NCBI GenBank assembly: GCA_037974335.1
Contig: CM075760.1
Location: forward strand, 40,340,603 to 40,404,602
Source of the DNA: Prionace glauca
Taxonomy: Eukaryota; Chordata; Chondrichthyes; Carcharhiniformes; Carcharhinidae
Direction: 5' to 3'
Length of the DNA: 64,000 bases
Shown here: one piece after another, positions 10,195-20,335 of the stretch
Layout: each line of letters starts with the position of its first letter
Position numbering within the stretch: the first letter of the stretch is position 1
Position numbers and translations under genes: made by a program
Notes under the pieces: model-generated
The model's database searches: none
The model's input: only the letters and a program-made list of their open reading frames with translations
Told to the model about the DNA's origin: nothing

Positions 10195-10328
10195 AGAGGA
10201 ATGTAATCCTTTGGACTGGGATGACCAAATTCACAGTGTCGGGAAATGGGGGTCGGACTAGGGTGGGATTGTATTCGGTGCAGACTTGAAAGGCCTCCTT
10301 CTGCACTGTAGGGTTCTATGATTCTATG
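10195..10328 (+). mobile_element. SINE 3' fragment
   Basis: The stretch TGGGATTGTATTCGGTGCAG ... CTGCACTGTAGGGTTCTATG matches the 3' end of the complete SINE at 14051-14380. Confidence 0.7.
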
Positions 10329-10385
10329 AAAAGATACTTACCTGGCCTCAGGATCATGTGTTAGTTCATGACTTCATGACTTCCC

Positions 10386-10736
10386 CAAGTTATAGTTCAT
10401 GTGGGGACACATGACATAGGGAGATTAAGGGAAGGGGAAATTAAACAAAGATTTATGGAGTTGGGGTGGAAACTAAAGGCCAAGTCTGGAAGAATAGTTA
10501 TATCCGGACTCTTGCCTGTGCCACGGGATAGTTTAGAGAGGAATGGAGAGAGGGAAAGTTTGAACTCGTGGCTGAGGGGATGGTGCAGGAGGGAGGGGCT
10601 CTGGTACTTAAGCAATTGGGGCTCATTCTGGGGAAGGCGGGACCTCTATATGAGTGATGGTTTACACCTGAACCAGAGGGGAATCAATATCCTGGGGGGT
10701 AAATTTGCAAAGGCTATGCGGGGAGATTTAAACTGA
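10386..10736 (+). CDS. CR1 ORF1 C-terminal part (esterase-like)
   Basis: The frame reads VIVHVGTHDIG, then GLLPVPRD, and near the end DGLHLNQRGINILG before a stop at 10734-10736. The order GTxD and DxLHLN is what the SGNH-esterase-like C-terminal half of some CR1 ORF1 proteins shows, the D-x-x-H being the catalytic pair. The N-terminal half is missing because the element is 5' truncated, so the product is partial. ORF2 begins 21 bp later. Confidence 0.65.
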   Translation, partial: QVIVHVGTHDIGRLREGEIKQRFMELGWKLKAKSGRIVISGLLPVPRDSLERNGERESLNSWLRGWCRREGLWYLSNWGSFWGRRDLYMSDGLHLNQRGINILGGKFAKAMRGDLN

Positions 10737-10757
10737 TTTGGGGGGGGGGGTGGGATA

Positions 10758-13724
10758 TTGAGTAGAGGGGGTGAAAGGGAGGGGGGCATAGATGGGGAAT
10801 GCAAGGCACGGCGTAGTGGGGGTGGGGCGGAGCAGGGTTTGAAATGCATGTGCTTTAATACTTTAAAGGTAGGGGAGGACCGCAGGAAACATGGGAGGGA
10901 GGTTAGACAGGAGGTGGAGAAGGGAAATGCCCAGACTGAGGGGCTGAAGTGTGTATATTTTAATGCAAGGAGTATAGTAAATAAGGTAGATGAGCTTAGG
11001 GCGTGGATAGCTGCTTGGGAATGTGATGTAGTGGCCATTACGGAGACTTGGATGTCTCAGGGACAGGACTGGGTACTTCAGGTGCCAGGTTTCAGATGTT
11101 TCAGGAAGGACAGGGAGGCTGGCGGAAGAGGTGGTGGAGTGGCACTGTTAATAAGGGACAGTGTCATGGCTGCAGAGAAAGAGGATGCCGTGGAGGGACT
11201 TTCTACAGAGTCTCTGTGGGTGGAAGTTACGAACAGCATAGGGTCGAAAACTTTGCTGGGTGTATTCTATAGGCCGCCCAATAGTGACAGGGAAGTTGAA
11301 GTGCAGATAGGGAACCAGATTCTGGAGAAATGTATTAAAAACAGAGTGGTCGTGATGGGAGACTTCAATTTCCCAAACATCGACTGGAATATCCCTAGAG
11401 TAAGGGGTTCGGCTGGAGAGGAGTTTGTTAGGTGTGTTCAGGAAGGTTTCCTGACACAGTATGTGGACAAGCCTACGAGGGGTGAGGCAGTACTTGACCT
11501 GGTACTGGCGAATGAACCAGGGCAGGTGATGGATCTCTCGGTAGGAGAGCATCTTGGGAATGGAGATCATAATTCTATCTCCTTCACAATTGCATTGGAA
11601 CGAGATAGGATCAGACAGGCTAGGAAGGTGTTTGTCTGGAGTAAGGGGAGATACGAAGAAGTCAGGAAGTTACTTGGACAAATAAACTGGAAGGAGGCAT
11701 TCTTAGGGAAGAGTACCGAAGGAAGGTGGCGGATATTCAAGGAATGTTTGTCTAGCGCTCTGCATGACAATGTTCCGATAAGGCAAGGGGGTTTTGGTAG
11801 GTCGCGGGAACCGTGGTGCACGAAGGCTGTGTTGAACCTAGTCAGGAGGAAAAGGAAGGTATACAAAAGGTTCAGGGAACTAGGAGAGGTTAAGGATCTT
11901 GAAGAATATAAGGACTGTAGAAAGGAGGTTAAAAGGGAAATTAGGAGAGCCAGAAGGGGTCATGAGAAGACCTTGGCGGGTAAGATTAAAGAAAATCCCA
12001 AGGCCTTCTATAAGTATGTGAAAGGTAAAAGGGTGAGAAGGGAAAGGATAGGACCTATAAAAGATGAAGGGGGAAAGGTCTGTGTAGAACCAGAAGAAAT
12101 GGCGGAGGTGCTTAATGAGTACTTTGCATCAGTATTCACAGTGGAAGCTGATTTGGGAGATCTTGCTATGGACTTGCAGCAGGTGGAAAAGATTGAGTAC
12201 GTGGACATTAAAGAGGAGGATGTGTTAGAACTTTTGAATTCTATCAAGGTAGATAAGTCGCCGGGACCAGATGGGATGTACCCCAGGATACTGTGGGAGG
12301 CCAGGGAAGTGATTGCAGAGCCCTTGGCGATGATCTTTGCGTCGTCAATGGAGACGGGAGAGGTTCCGGAAGATTGGAGGATTGCAGATGTAGTCCCTAT
12401 TTTCAAGAAAGGGAACAGAGATAGCCCGGGAAATTACCGCCCGGTGAGTCTGACCTCAGTGGTTGGTAAGCTGATGGAGAGGCTTCTGAGGGACAAGATT
12501 TATGACCATTTGGAGAGGTTTGACATGATCAGGAATAGTCAGCATGGATTTGTCAAGGGCAGGTCGTGCCTTACGAGCCTAGTTGAGTTCTTCGATAATG
12601 TGACTGAACACATTGACGAAGGAAGTGCCGTGGACGTAGTGTACATGGACTTCAGCAAGGCTTTTGATAAGGTCCCCCATGCAAGACTTCTTGAGAAGGT
12701 GAGAGGGCATGGGATCCAAGGGCCTTTGGCCTTGTGGATCCAGAACTGGCTTGCCTGCAGAAGGCAGAGAGTGGTTGTGGATGGGTCTTTTTCGGAATGG
12801 AGGTCAGTCACCAGTGGGGTGCCCCAGGGATCTGTTCTGGGACCCTTGTTGTTTGTCATTTTCATAAATGACCTGGATGAGGAAGTGGAGGGATGGGTTA
12901 GCAAGTTCGCTGATGACACGAAGGTCGGCGGTGTTGTGGATGGTCTGGAAGGATGTCAAAAGTTGCAGCAGGACATAGATAGGATGCAGGAATGGGCGGA
13001 GAAGTGGCAGATGGACTTCAACGCGGATAAATGTGTAGTAGTCCATTTCGGCAGAACCAACGGGATGAACGAGTACACTATTAAGGGCAGGGGTCTTAGT
13101 AGCGTTGAAGAGCAGAAGGATCTCGGGGTCCGGGTTCACAGGACTCTTAAATCGGCCTCGCAGGTGGAGGAGGTGGTCAAGAAGGCGTATGGTGTACTGG
13201 CCTTCATTAATCGAGGGATTGAGTTTAGGAGTCGGGAGGTAATGCTGCAACTTTACAGGACCCTCGTCAGGCCTCATTTGGAGTACTGTGCGCAGTTCTG
13301 GTCGCCTCACTATAGGAAAGACGTAGAAGCTATTGAAAGGGTGCAGAGGAGATTTACAAGGATGTTGCCTGGACTGGGAGGCATGCCTTATGAAGATAGG
13401 TTGAGGGAGCTGGGACTCTTTTCCCTGGAGAGGCGAAGGTTGAGAGGCGACCTGATAGAAGTTTATAAAATGTTGAGAGGAATAGATAGGGTGGACTCTC
13501 AGAGGCTATTTCCCCGGGTTGAAATGGTCGCTACGAGAGGACACAGATTTAAGGTGCGGGGAGGGAAGTACAGAGGTGATGTTAGGGGTAAGTTTTTCAC
13601 TCAGAGGGTAGTGAGTGATTGGAATCGGCTGCCGTCGTCGGTGGTGGAGGCGAACTCGCTGGGGTCTTTTAAAAGACTTCTGGATGAGTATATGGGGTTT
13701 AATGGGATTGGGGGTTATAGATAG
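10758..13724 (+). CDS. CR1 ORF2: endonuclease-reverse transcriptase
   Basis: 988 codons without interruption. The apurinic-type endonuclease runs from about residue 63 (LKCVYFNARS) with TETW near 95-98, GDFNFPNIDW near 201-210 and GDHNS near 270. The reverse transcriptase follows, with PGPDG, NYRPVSLTSV, QHGFVKGRSC, MDFSKAFDKV, TSGVPQGSVLGP and the catalytic FADD at 717-720. The C-terminal region ends in WNRLPSSVVEANSLGSFK. The true start may be downstream of the first Met, since residues 1-60 are low in complexity. The enzyme would nick target DNA and prime reverse transcription there. Confidence 0.92.
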   Translation: MSRGGEREGGIDGECKARRSGGGAEQGLKCMCFNTLKVGEDRRKHGREVRQEVEKGNAQTEGLKCVYFNARSIVNKVDELRAWIAAWECDVVAITETWMSQGQDWVLQVPGFRCFRKDREAGGRGGGVALLIRDSVMAAEKEDAVEGLSTESLWVEVTNSIGSKTLLGVFYRPPNSDREVEVQIGNQILEKCIKNRVVVMGDFNFPNIDWNIPRVRGSAGEEFVRCVQEGFLTQYVDKPTRGEAVLDLVLANEPGQVMDLSVGEHLGNGDHNSISFTIALERDRIRQARKVFVWSKGRYEEVRKLLGQINWKEAFLGKSTEGRWRIFKECLSSALHDNVPIRQGGFGRSREPWCTKAVLNLVRRKRKVYKRFRELGEVKDLEEYKDCRKEVKREIRRARRGHEKTLAGKIKENPKAFYKYVKGKRVRRERIGPIKDEGGKVCVEPEEMAEVLNEYFASVFTVEADLGDLAMDLQQVEKIEYVDIKEEDVLELLNSIKVDKSPGPDGMYPRILWEAREVIAEPLAMIFASSMETGEVPEDWRIADVVPIFKKGNRDSPGNYRPVSLTSVVGKLMERLLRDKIYDHLERFDMIRNSQHGFVKGRSCLTSLVEFFDNVTEHIDEGSAVDVVYMDFSKAFDKVPHARLLEKVRGHGIQGPLALWIQNWLACRRQRVVVDGSFSEWRSVTSGVPQGSVLGPLLFVIFINDLDEEVEGWVSKFADDTKVGGVVDGLEGCQKLQQDIDRMQEWAEKWQMDFNADKCVVVHFGRTNGMNEYTIKGRGLSSVEEQKDLGVRVHRTLKSASQVEEVVKKAYGVLAFINRGIEFRSREVMLQLYRTLVRPHLEYCAQFWSPHYRKDVEAIERVQRRFTRMLPGLGGMPYEDRLRELGLFSLERRRLRGDLIEVYKMLRGIDRVDSQRLFPRVEMVATRGHRFKVRGGKYRGDVRGKFFTQRVVSDWNRLPSSVVEANSLGSFKRLLDEYMGFNGIGGYR

Positions 13725-14050
13725 GTCTATAGATTGGTGGGGTTGATGCGATCGGTGCAACTCGAGGGCCGAAGGGCCTGTTTGTGCTGTAATGTTCTAT
13801 GTTCTATGTTCTATGTGTCTATTCTGTTTTAGCAATGAGTTGGTGGGAATGTTCACTTTGACTTCTCATTGAGTGTCCTTAGTTATACAGCAACAGGGAA
13901 GCGAGTTCAGCCAAGGTGGAATCAGCATTCAAGTTAAGTGGATGAATGAGATATCATTATGCAGTGAAGAAAGATGCGATTGGCACAGAAACTTATCAAG
14001 AATTATTATTGTTGTATGCTTTCTGAGTGTAATTGGTACGGTAGCACAGT

Positions 14051-14380
14051 GGGCGGCACGGTAGCACAGTGGTTAGCACTGCTGCTTCACAGCTCCAGGG
14101 TCCTGGGTTCGATTCCCGGCTAGGGTCACTGCCTGTGTGGAGTTTGCACATTCTCCTCGTGTCTGCGTGGGTTTTCTCCGGGTGCTCCGGTTTCCTCCCA
14201 CAGTCCAAAGATGTGCGGGTTAGGTTCATTGGCTATGCTAAAATTGCCCCTTAGTGTCCTGGGATGTGTAGATTAGCAGGTAAAGTGTATAGGGATATGG
14301 GGATAGGGTCTGGGTGGGATTGTGTTCGGTGCAGACTCGATGGGCCGAAGGGCCTGTTTCTGCACTGTAGGGTTCTATGC
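14051..14380 (+). mobile_element. tRNA-derived SINE, full length
   Basis: It starts with a tRNA-like head (GGCGGCACGGTAGCACAGTG, B-box GGTTCGATTCCC). A central block of the V-SINE type follows (GGGTGCTCCGGTTTCCTCCC), then a 3' part ending in GCCGAAGGGCCTG and GGGTTCTATG. Relatives on the minus strand lie at 30426-30764, 47394-47695 and 49459-49781. A short second copy of its head precedes it at about 14034-14050. Confidence 0.85.
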
Positions 14381-14461
14381 TAAAATTAATATGAGGCAGG
14401 AATGATGGGTAAGAAAATATATGATTGATCTGTTATTGATTGTACATGTTAGATTGTACAT

Positions 14462-14990
14462 GTTATTTTGGCCCTGGAGGGAGTGCAGAGGAGGTTTACT
14501 AGGCTGATACCAGAGTTGAGGGGATTGAGCTATGAGGAGAGGCTGAATAAACTAGGCTTGTACTCGTTAGAGTTTAGAAGAATGAGGGGAGATCTCATTG
14601 AGACGTATAAGATGATGAATGGGATGGATAGGATAGAGGTGGAGAGACCCTTCCCGCTCAAAAAAGACAGTAGGACTAGGGGGCACAGCCTCAAGATAAA
14701 GGGGAGGCGGTTTAGAACAGAGTTGAGGAGAAACTTCTTCACTCAAAGGGTGGTGAATCTCTGGAATTCTCTGCCCGTTGAAGTGGTGGAGGCTGCCTCG
14801 CTAAATATTTTTAAGAAACGGATTGATGGGTTTTTGATAAGAGAAGGGATTAAGGGTTATGGGGAGAGGGCGGGAAGGTGGAACTGAGCCACGACAGATC
14901 AGCCATGATCTTATTGAATGGCGGGGCAGGCTCGAAGGGCTAGATGGCCTACTCCTGCTCCTATTTCTTATGTTCTTATGTTCTTATTCA
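14462..14990 (+). mobile_element. CR1 3' fragment (TTCTTATG-tail lineage)
   Basis: 5'-truncated copy: 139 open codons (14468-14887) reading LEGVQRRFTRLIPELRGLSY to FKKRIDGFLIREGIKGYGER, then the 3' region GGCGGGGCAGGCTCGAAGGG and a TTCTTATG tail. It is nearly identical to the 3' parts of the elements at 34581 and 45281. Confidence 0.9.
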
Positions 14991-15720
14991 TCGGAAAGGT
15001 TCTGCTGCTCTATTGCAGGACGAGTTAACCCTTTTGGTGATCGCCGAACATTTTTAGTTTTGTGTGCTTTGTTTTTGTTTTCAACAAGTGTTACATCCTT
15101 ATACAGAGATATCTGCCTCGTGAGTTTTATATTATCTGTAGTTAAATACAGTATTGGTCATCACAAATTATCCCACAAATTTAGGAATAATTTGGAATTT
15201 TGGAATCAATGATGTGCACATGTGAACTACACCTCAGCCTCTTGGTTTCACCTCATATTTTGCATCTCTGTTTTGTATGTGTCTTCTATCTAGCTTGTAG
15301 TTTGCCTGCCTTGGAATTATTTAATCGGAAGACATATAGAGAGATTCACTCTGTCAGCCGACGTTGCAACAACACTGATATTGTTTATAAGGCACAGTGT
15401 AAAGGATAATATCTTCTACCTACAATGTCCTGCATTGGCCTCTGATGAAGCGGAGCCTTTGCTGTTTAGAATTACCTGAAACTCGTCAATGACAGACCAG
15501 CTTATGAATGAAATCACGGAGGTCTCCTCCTTCTTCACTCATTCTGCCTCTGGATGTTATTCGAAAAAGGCAGAGATGAAGGTGGCTTTACACAGATGTG
15601 TCACTGGGTGGCGCAGTGGCTGTTTCACTGAAGGGTTTTGTGTTAAACCACATCCCACACATGGCTGGGGGAACATGCCTGTCTGGGAAAGGGGGCAACC
15701 CTATAATTAGGAAAATGGTA
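14990..15720. other. No gene recognised
   Basis: AT-rich. A repeat of the Penelope-like type (CTGATGAAGCGGAGCC near 15443) is possible but too decayed to call. Confidence 0.35.
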
Positions 15721-15960
15721 GTTCAGTCACTGGATGGCTGGAACTGGCATCCGGTTGATGAACTGCCAATATTGAATAACATTGTTCATTCCCTGCTGCA
15801 AACTTTCATTCCTAAAGTTGGAATGAAAGTTTGCAACAGGGACTCGGGTGGCGCGTTCGCCCATTTGTCAACAGGCACTGTATAAGAGTTTTGTTACCCA
15901 TTCCTCATGGGAGATATTGTCTGGAGTTGCAGTTCGGGATTATTGTGTGCATTAATATTT
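15720..15960. repeat. Duplicated block, copy 2, with a perfect-stem hairpin
   Basis: Counterpart of 2690-2900. Within it 15791-15812 and 15820-15841 are 22-nt inverted arms with one mismatch around a 7-nt loop. Copy 1 has only one of the arms, so the palindrome arose after duplication. Confidence 0.65.
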
Positions 15961-15994
15961 AAAATAAAGATTAGTGAAGATATTTGACACGGAA

Positions 15995-16114
15995 GATACG
16001 TTTCAAGATCTACCAGACAAATTTTCCTGCTGTTTTGCGCAAAGGAAATAAAACTGTTCTTTTTTATATTGCCGGGAAGCTTCTCTCCGCAGTGTATTTC
16101 TGTGCCACGGAGCC
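15995..16114 (+). pseudogene. TCR V pseudogene, 5' truncated
   Basis: Only FR3 to CDR3 remains: NFPAVLRKGNKTVLFYIAGK, then LLSAVYFCATEP, with two codons missing before AVYFC relative to the intact relative at 46.3 kb (LLSDSAVYFC). Leader, FR1 and FR2 are absent; the duplicated 5' block ends about 30 bp before. Confidence 0.75.
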
Positions 16115-16154
16115 CACACTGCTGCAGAGACAGAGCGGATCCCGGACAATAACC
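16115..16154 (+). other. RSS with 24-nt spacer
   Basis: Heptamer CACACTG (16115-16121), spacer 24 nt, nonamer ACAATAACC (16146-16154), 8 of 9 to consensus. Confidence 0.65.
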
Positions 16155-16179
16155 CACACATGGGAGTTCCAGTTCTGTA

Positions 16180-16194
16180 CCACCAGAGGGAGCT
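16180..16194 (+). promoter_or_regulatory. CTCF-like motif 3' of V RSS
   Basis: CCACCAGAGGGAGCT, 25 bp after the nonamer and at the same relative place as in the copy at 4476. Confidence 0.4.
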
Positions 16195-16979
16195 CTGACG
16201 CTGATAAACAGAACCAATAATTCACTCTCCATGTGGGTCACAGGGACCTTCCCAAGATATCAGAAATAAAACACAACCTCAACAACAGGTGAGCAAGATT
16301 TAAGAAGTTATATTCGTTTATTTTAACTTGCATTTGTGCAATGGCGATCTTCTTAAATCTATTCGATTTTGTTAGTTTAGTTGATGCCCTTGGCTGCAGT
16401 TTCTGTGTCTCTAATATTGAGCAACTCGATCCCCATCTCCCCTGACGGTTTCTGGTACCTTTTACTGCGGCCTGGTCACTAGATTTATTTGATCCGAAGG
16501 ATGTGCTGCTTCCGAGGAAGTGTATACACAGTGAAGAAATTTCACAATGAAGTGACTGTGATCTTTTAAATAGGCAATGAGCACAGAATTCCCCCAATGA
16601 CCAGTGAACTTCAGAATGTTTCCTTAATGTTGTTTGTTACTCTAACAAAGCCAAAATTTGCTGCTGTTAATTAACAGAGCAGGGTTTCATCCCCGCGACC
16701 TCATCTGGAAAAGTTCCCCTATTGAGGTGCTGAAATCAGCTCCTTTTCGATATCAGCCAACTCAGCATTGAGATATCTCACAGACTCATAGAGACACAAT
16801 GATTGAAGTGACAGAATACTGGAGACACTTGGGTTGGTCCTAGATTAATGAGGATTCTTGCGTTAACTGGCAGTCACATTATGGCTGCATCTGCTCGCGA
16901 TTCAGAGCAATCCGCAGCAGACAGGATTTTCAACCTAGAGTTAAAGGCAGTTTTTTTCAGAGTCAGACTGCTTTCCAGA

Positions 16980-18420
16980 CTGTTTTCTTTTTATTCCTCT
17001 CGCACTTACTAATTGCATGACAATTTCTTATAAGGAAAAGGATCTCCTGTGACTTCGAAGGGAACTTTCTAGTTTCGGGTTTAAATGATCCTGCCGCTCT
17101 TCACGTTCCAGGTGGTCGAGTTCCCGAGTTTGGACAGTGTTGTTGAAGGACACTTGGAAACTTGCTGCAGTGTAGATAACACACACTGCAGCCTGTATGG
17201 AGAAAGAGAATGTTAAATTTGTGGATGGGGTGCCAAACCTCCATGTTGTTTTACCCTGATTGGGTCTTGCTCGTGATTGCTGTTGGTGATGCGGGAAGTG
17301 AGCGGTGTGTCATCACACATTGTGCATGTTGGCTTGGGAAATAGCTTCATGGGGATCAGTAGACGCATCTCTCCTAGAAAGCAATCATTGCATGTAATCA
17401 GACTTTAAAAGTAAGTTGTGCAATTATACGGCTCTTGGCAACACCAAAGGACAGTTCAAAACATTTTACAGCCAATGTTTTAATCCAAGTGCACTCGCTA
17501 TTGTAACAGAGAAAGTACACGCAGAAAAATAACTCAAACAACAATTTGGCAATTAACAGGGAAATTGTGTTTTTTTTTATGTTGATCCTGGGACAAACTT
17601 TGGCCTGAGCATCAGGAATAACTCCCCTATCCCTCTATACGTTTTAATTACAATTCACGATTACAATCAGCATTATCACATTTCATGACAGTTCAAAGTT
17701 GGCGTTACAAAAATTGCAGTAAAATTCAACGGCTTTCAGTACATTACAAAACATTCTGAAATTTTTTTATTTACCGTCAAGAGTTACATTTACTTTTTTT
17801 TTCAAGTATTCTCTGATTCATTCTCTGTCCACTTCTGAGACATATAAATTGAAAACATGTCTTAAGACAGGCGCGAGTTCGGAGAGATATCCGATTTATT
17901 AATCAACTTTCAAAAAGAAACACTTGAAAAGAATTGGGCAAAAAGCCAGAAAGGATCCATTTGTATATTGCTCACACTTCTAGCTGCGAATTAACAGATA
18001 GACGGTTCACATCATGACACAGACTATAGACAGGAACCAAGGCTCAGAATTCTGCTTTTGACATCTAGTGAGCTATTCAGCTATGGAAGCCCCCTTACCT
18101 CTCTCTGTGTCTCCAGATCATACTCTATCTCTCGCAACCACCAATTATTTTCGTAATCATTCATTGCCCTCTCTCTCACTGCATCTCCCATTCCATCTCT
18201 GACTTTCGCATTCCCCCTCTCACCATTATTCCGTCTGCCTCTCCGACTCACTCTCTCCCTTCCTCAAACAATCCTTCATTATTTCTTCCTCTTTCAAGAT
18301 CCCTTTCTGCTTTCCTCAAGTGCTGCCACGGGGTCTAATGAATAGGGGCAGGTAAGGGTTAAGGAGCCTCTGCCATTATCTCTTGAACATTTCGCCTACA
18401 AACCTTGAACAAATACACCT
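16980..18420. other. No gene recognised; pyrimidine-rich stretch
   Basis: No exon or RNA was seen. 18095-18310 is a C/T-rich low-complexity run. AT-rich sequence fills the rest. Confidence 0.4.
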
Positions 18421-18745
18421 TTCCTTAAGATTACTGACGGGAAGTGCGCTCCAAAAGTGGCCAAACCAAAGTCCTCTTCCATTGCAGCGATGTGACCATT
18501 CTGGTGTAGCTCAGTTGCTTTGAAATGAAGGTCAAAATTGTATTTGCCTTCTGGATTGTTATCTCCACCTGTAGGTTACGTGTGTGTAGAAGGACAGTGA
18601 GATTTGGCTGCACAGCAGAATATAATTGATTCTCACCATGTAAGTGTATGATTTTATTGTTCTCTATTTTTCTTGCCAAAGTAAATAACCTCTTAATTTT
18701 TCTCAATATGTTCCTGTCGATCACTTTCTTACAAACACGCTCATG
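18420..18745 (-). mobile_element. Decayed CR1-like LINE relic
   Basis: On the plus strand, words such as TGCCTTCTGGATTGTTATCT, CCACCTGTAGGTTACGTGTG and TCTTGCCAAAGTAAATAACC match the reverse complement of the CR1 region after the RT domain. The relic is heavily mutated. Confidence 0.5.
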
Positions 18746-19130
18746 TTACCCTATTCCTTTTACTGCCCCTATGCGTCTCGTCTTGCTTTGTTAATGATAA
18801 TGCTAAATATGCATTATCAGAAAAAATGGTAAAGTTAAATGGATTCCTTCTCTTTATTAATAGCATCCTATTGGATCACAGCGTTTCAGGAACGGTTTCT
18901 TTCCCAACCCGGGACTATAAATCCGGATTCATTCCCTGTTATAAGGACAGTGATGGCATTCGGTGTCAAGGTGATTTTAGTAACTGCCTGTGACCTCACG
19001 ATATGTCGATCTGGGAAGACAGGAAGTGAGCTGAGAACACACTGAAACATGACAGCAGATTGTAGAAGGCGAGGATTACAAAGAGTGTCTTCAAATATCG
19101 AGCAGCCCTTTTACAGAGCGGGCAGACAGA

Positions 19131-19578
19131 ATGCGACTACTCAGCATCTGGATTGTGTGGGGAACATTGCTGACAGGTAACTGTGGAGGAAATACATTTG
19201 ATCTTTTCTTTCTTTTCCCAGGCATGGGATAAAGCAGCATTTGATCAGCTGCCGATGGTAACTTTTCTGTTCTTCTTTCAGATGGGGCTCATGCAGACAC
19301 TGTCACTCAGTCTCGCTCATCAGATTCAAAGACAGAAGGAGAAGTGGTATCCTTAAACTGTAGCAATGAGACTGCAATGAGGGGCTATACGTTATATTGG
19401 TACCGACAGTATCCAAGCACACAGCCCGAGTTTGTACTGCTGAAGGAAACCAATAATTACGAAAAGAAAGCAGATTTTGCTAAAACGCGTTTTTCAGTGG
19501 AACTCCAGATCGCGACTAAACTCACCAGTTTGACTATCTCGAGTTTGCAGCTGCCGTGTATTACTGCGCTCTCAGCCT
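19131..19578 (+). pseudogene. TCR V pseudogene broken by a 10-bp deletion
   Basis: Leader exon 19131-19176 (MRLLSIWIVWGTLLT), donor GTAACT, 105-nt intron, V exon from 19282. Cys in VSLNCSNE, Trp in LYWYRQYPS and a KADFAKTRFSVELQ FR3 are present. After LTISSLQL the sequence jumps to CCGTGTATTACTGC. Relatives carry 10 more bases here (ACTGACGCTG in the copy at 5309), so the frame shifts just before Tyr-Tyr-Cys. All other parts, including the RSS, look usable. Confidence 0.85.
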
Positions 19579-19617
19579 CACAGTGCTGCAAAACAGTCTC
19601 GCCCCTGTACAAAAACT
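19579..19617 (+). other. 23-RSS of V 19131-19578
   Basis: Heptamer CACAGTG (19579-19585), 23-nt spacer, nonamer ACAAAAACT (19609-19617), 8 of 9 to consensus. Confidence 0.9.
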
Positions 19618-19619
19618 GT

Positions 19620-20235
19620 GTGTGGGAGCTCCTGTCTGTTGGGGTTTGTGTAGAATCTGGGACAGAAGCAGCCACAATGAGCAGTACAGCTGTCAGCCGC
19701 TCCAACACACACTGAGAAGAAACCACATTAACCTCAGAGAAAATGGATCAAACTGCAGAATCGAATTGGACAGAGGGACAGAGAGCAGACTCATATCTGA
19801 AGGCAGCCTATCTAATCCTGGGCCTCAGAACTACTGTGATGCTAGTCATCTGTGTGTAAATTTTATGTCAGTGAATGGAAACTCCCAGACTGCAGCGGCT
19901 CATGTTCCAATAGGGAAAATTCATTAAGATATTTAAGATTGAGGACTGAACGCCAGTTATGTTTGTGATCACCATTAAATCAAGAACTAATTGAGAACGA
20001 ATATTTAAGGAAACATTTTGAACCAAAATACACATTGAAGGGCCTATTCTTGAGATCTGTTTATTCATCATAGTCACTGCCCTGCGAAATATGCTCCCTG
20101 TATCTGAACTGATTCTTACCAAAAACACACCCCAAAGAATATATGGTATAAACAAGACACGCTCATGGGGCCCGGGAAACTCACATGGGTGATAGGAGAA
20201 AGGAGGTGATGACAGAATGCTGCCTTTGTGGCTGG
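19620..20235. other. 3' flank of V, no gene recognised
   Basis: The first 120 bp resemble 51205-51330, the 3' flank of the related V at 50696 (shared words GTGTAGAATC and AGCCACAATG). Nothing else was recognised. Confidence 0.4.
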
Positions 20236-20239
20236 AAGC

Positions 20240-20335
20240 CAGCGTCCAATGGCGTTTCACAAGAACCTATGCCGGCTCCCCCATTCTTCATCATTTATAT
20301 AAATTACATAGATGATTATGTGGGGTAGGATTGGT
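20240..20335 (+). mobile_element. Short LINE relic
   Basis: AATGGCGTTTCACAAGAACC, then CCCCATTCTTCATCATTTATAT and AAATTACATAGATGATTATG are a decayed version of the GVPQGSVLGPLLFxIYINDLD region of CR1-like reverse transcriptases. Confidence 0.4.

Larger units (their letters stand above)
10383..13820 (+). mobile_element. CR1 LINE, long copy with intact ORF2
   Basis: A CR1-clade non-LTR retrotransposon, truncated at its 5' side within ORF1 and complete at its 3' side. It carries the ORF1 C-terminal part, a 988-codon ORF2, a short 3' region with GGGCCGAAGGGCCTG and a tail of three TTCTATG units. The uninterrupted ORF2 suggests recent insertion. The tail resembles that of the SINE at 14051, as expected for a LINE/SINE pair. 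Confidence 0.9.
16115..16978 (+). repeat. Segmental duplication, copy 2 (pair at 4413-5280)
   Basis: Same order of sequence as 4413-5280. Similarity stops near 16978, inside what was the RSS spacer of the neighbouring minus-strand V in copy 1. Confidence 0.75.

Noticed and set aside
14051-14130. tRNA-like A and B boxes read as a tRNA gene
   Set aside because: No cloverleaf; it is the head of a SINE repeated several times in the window.
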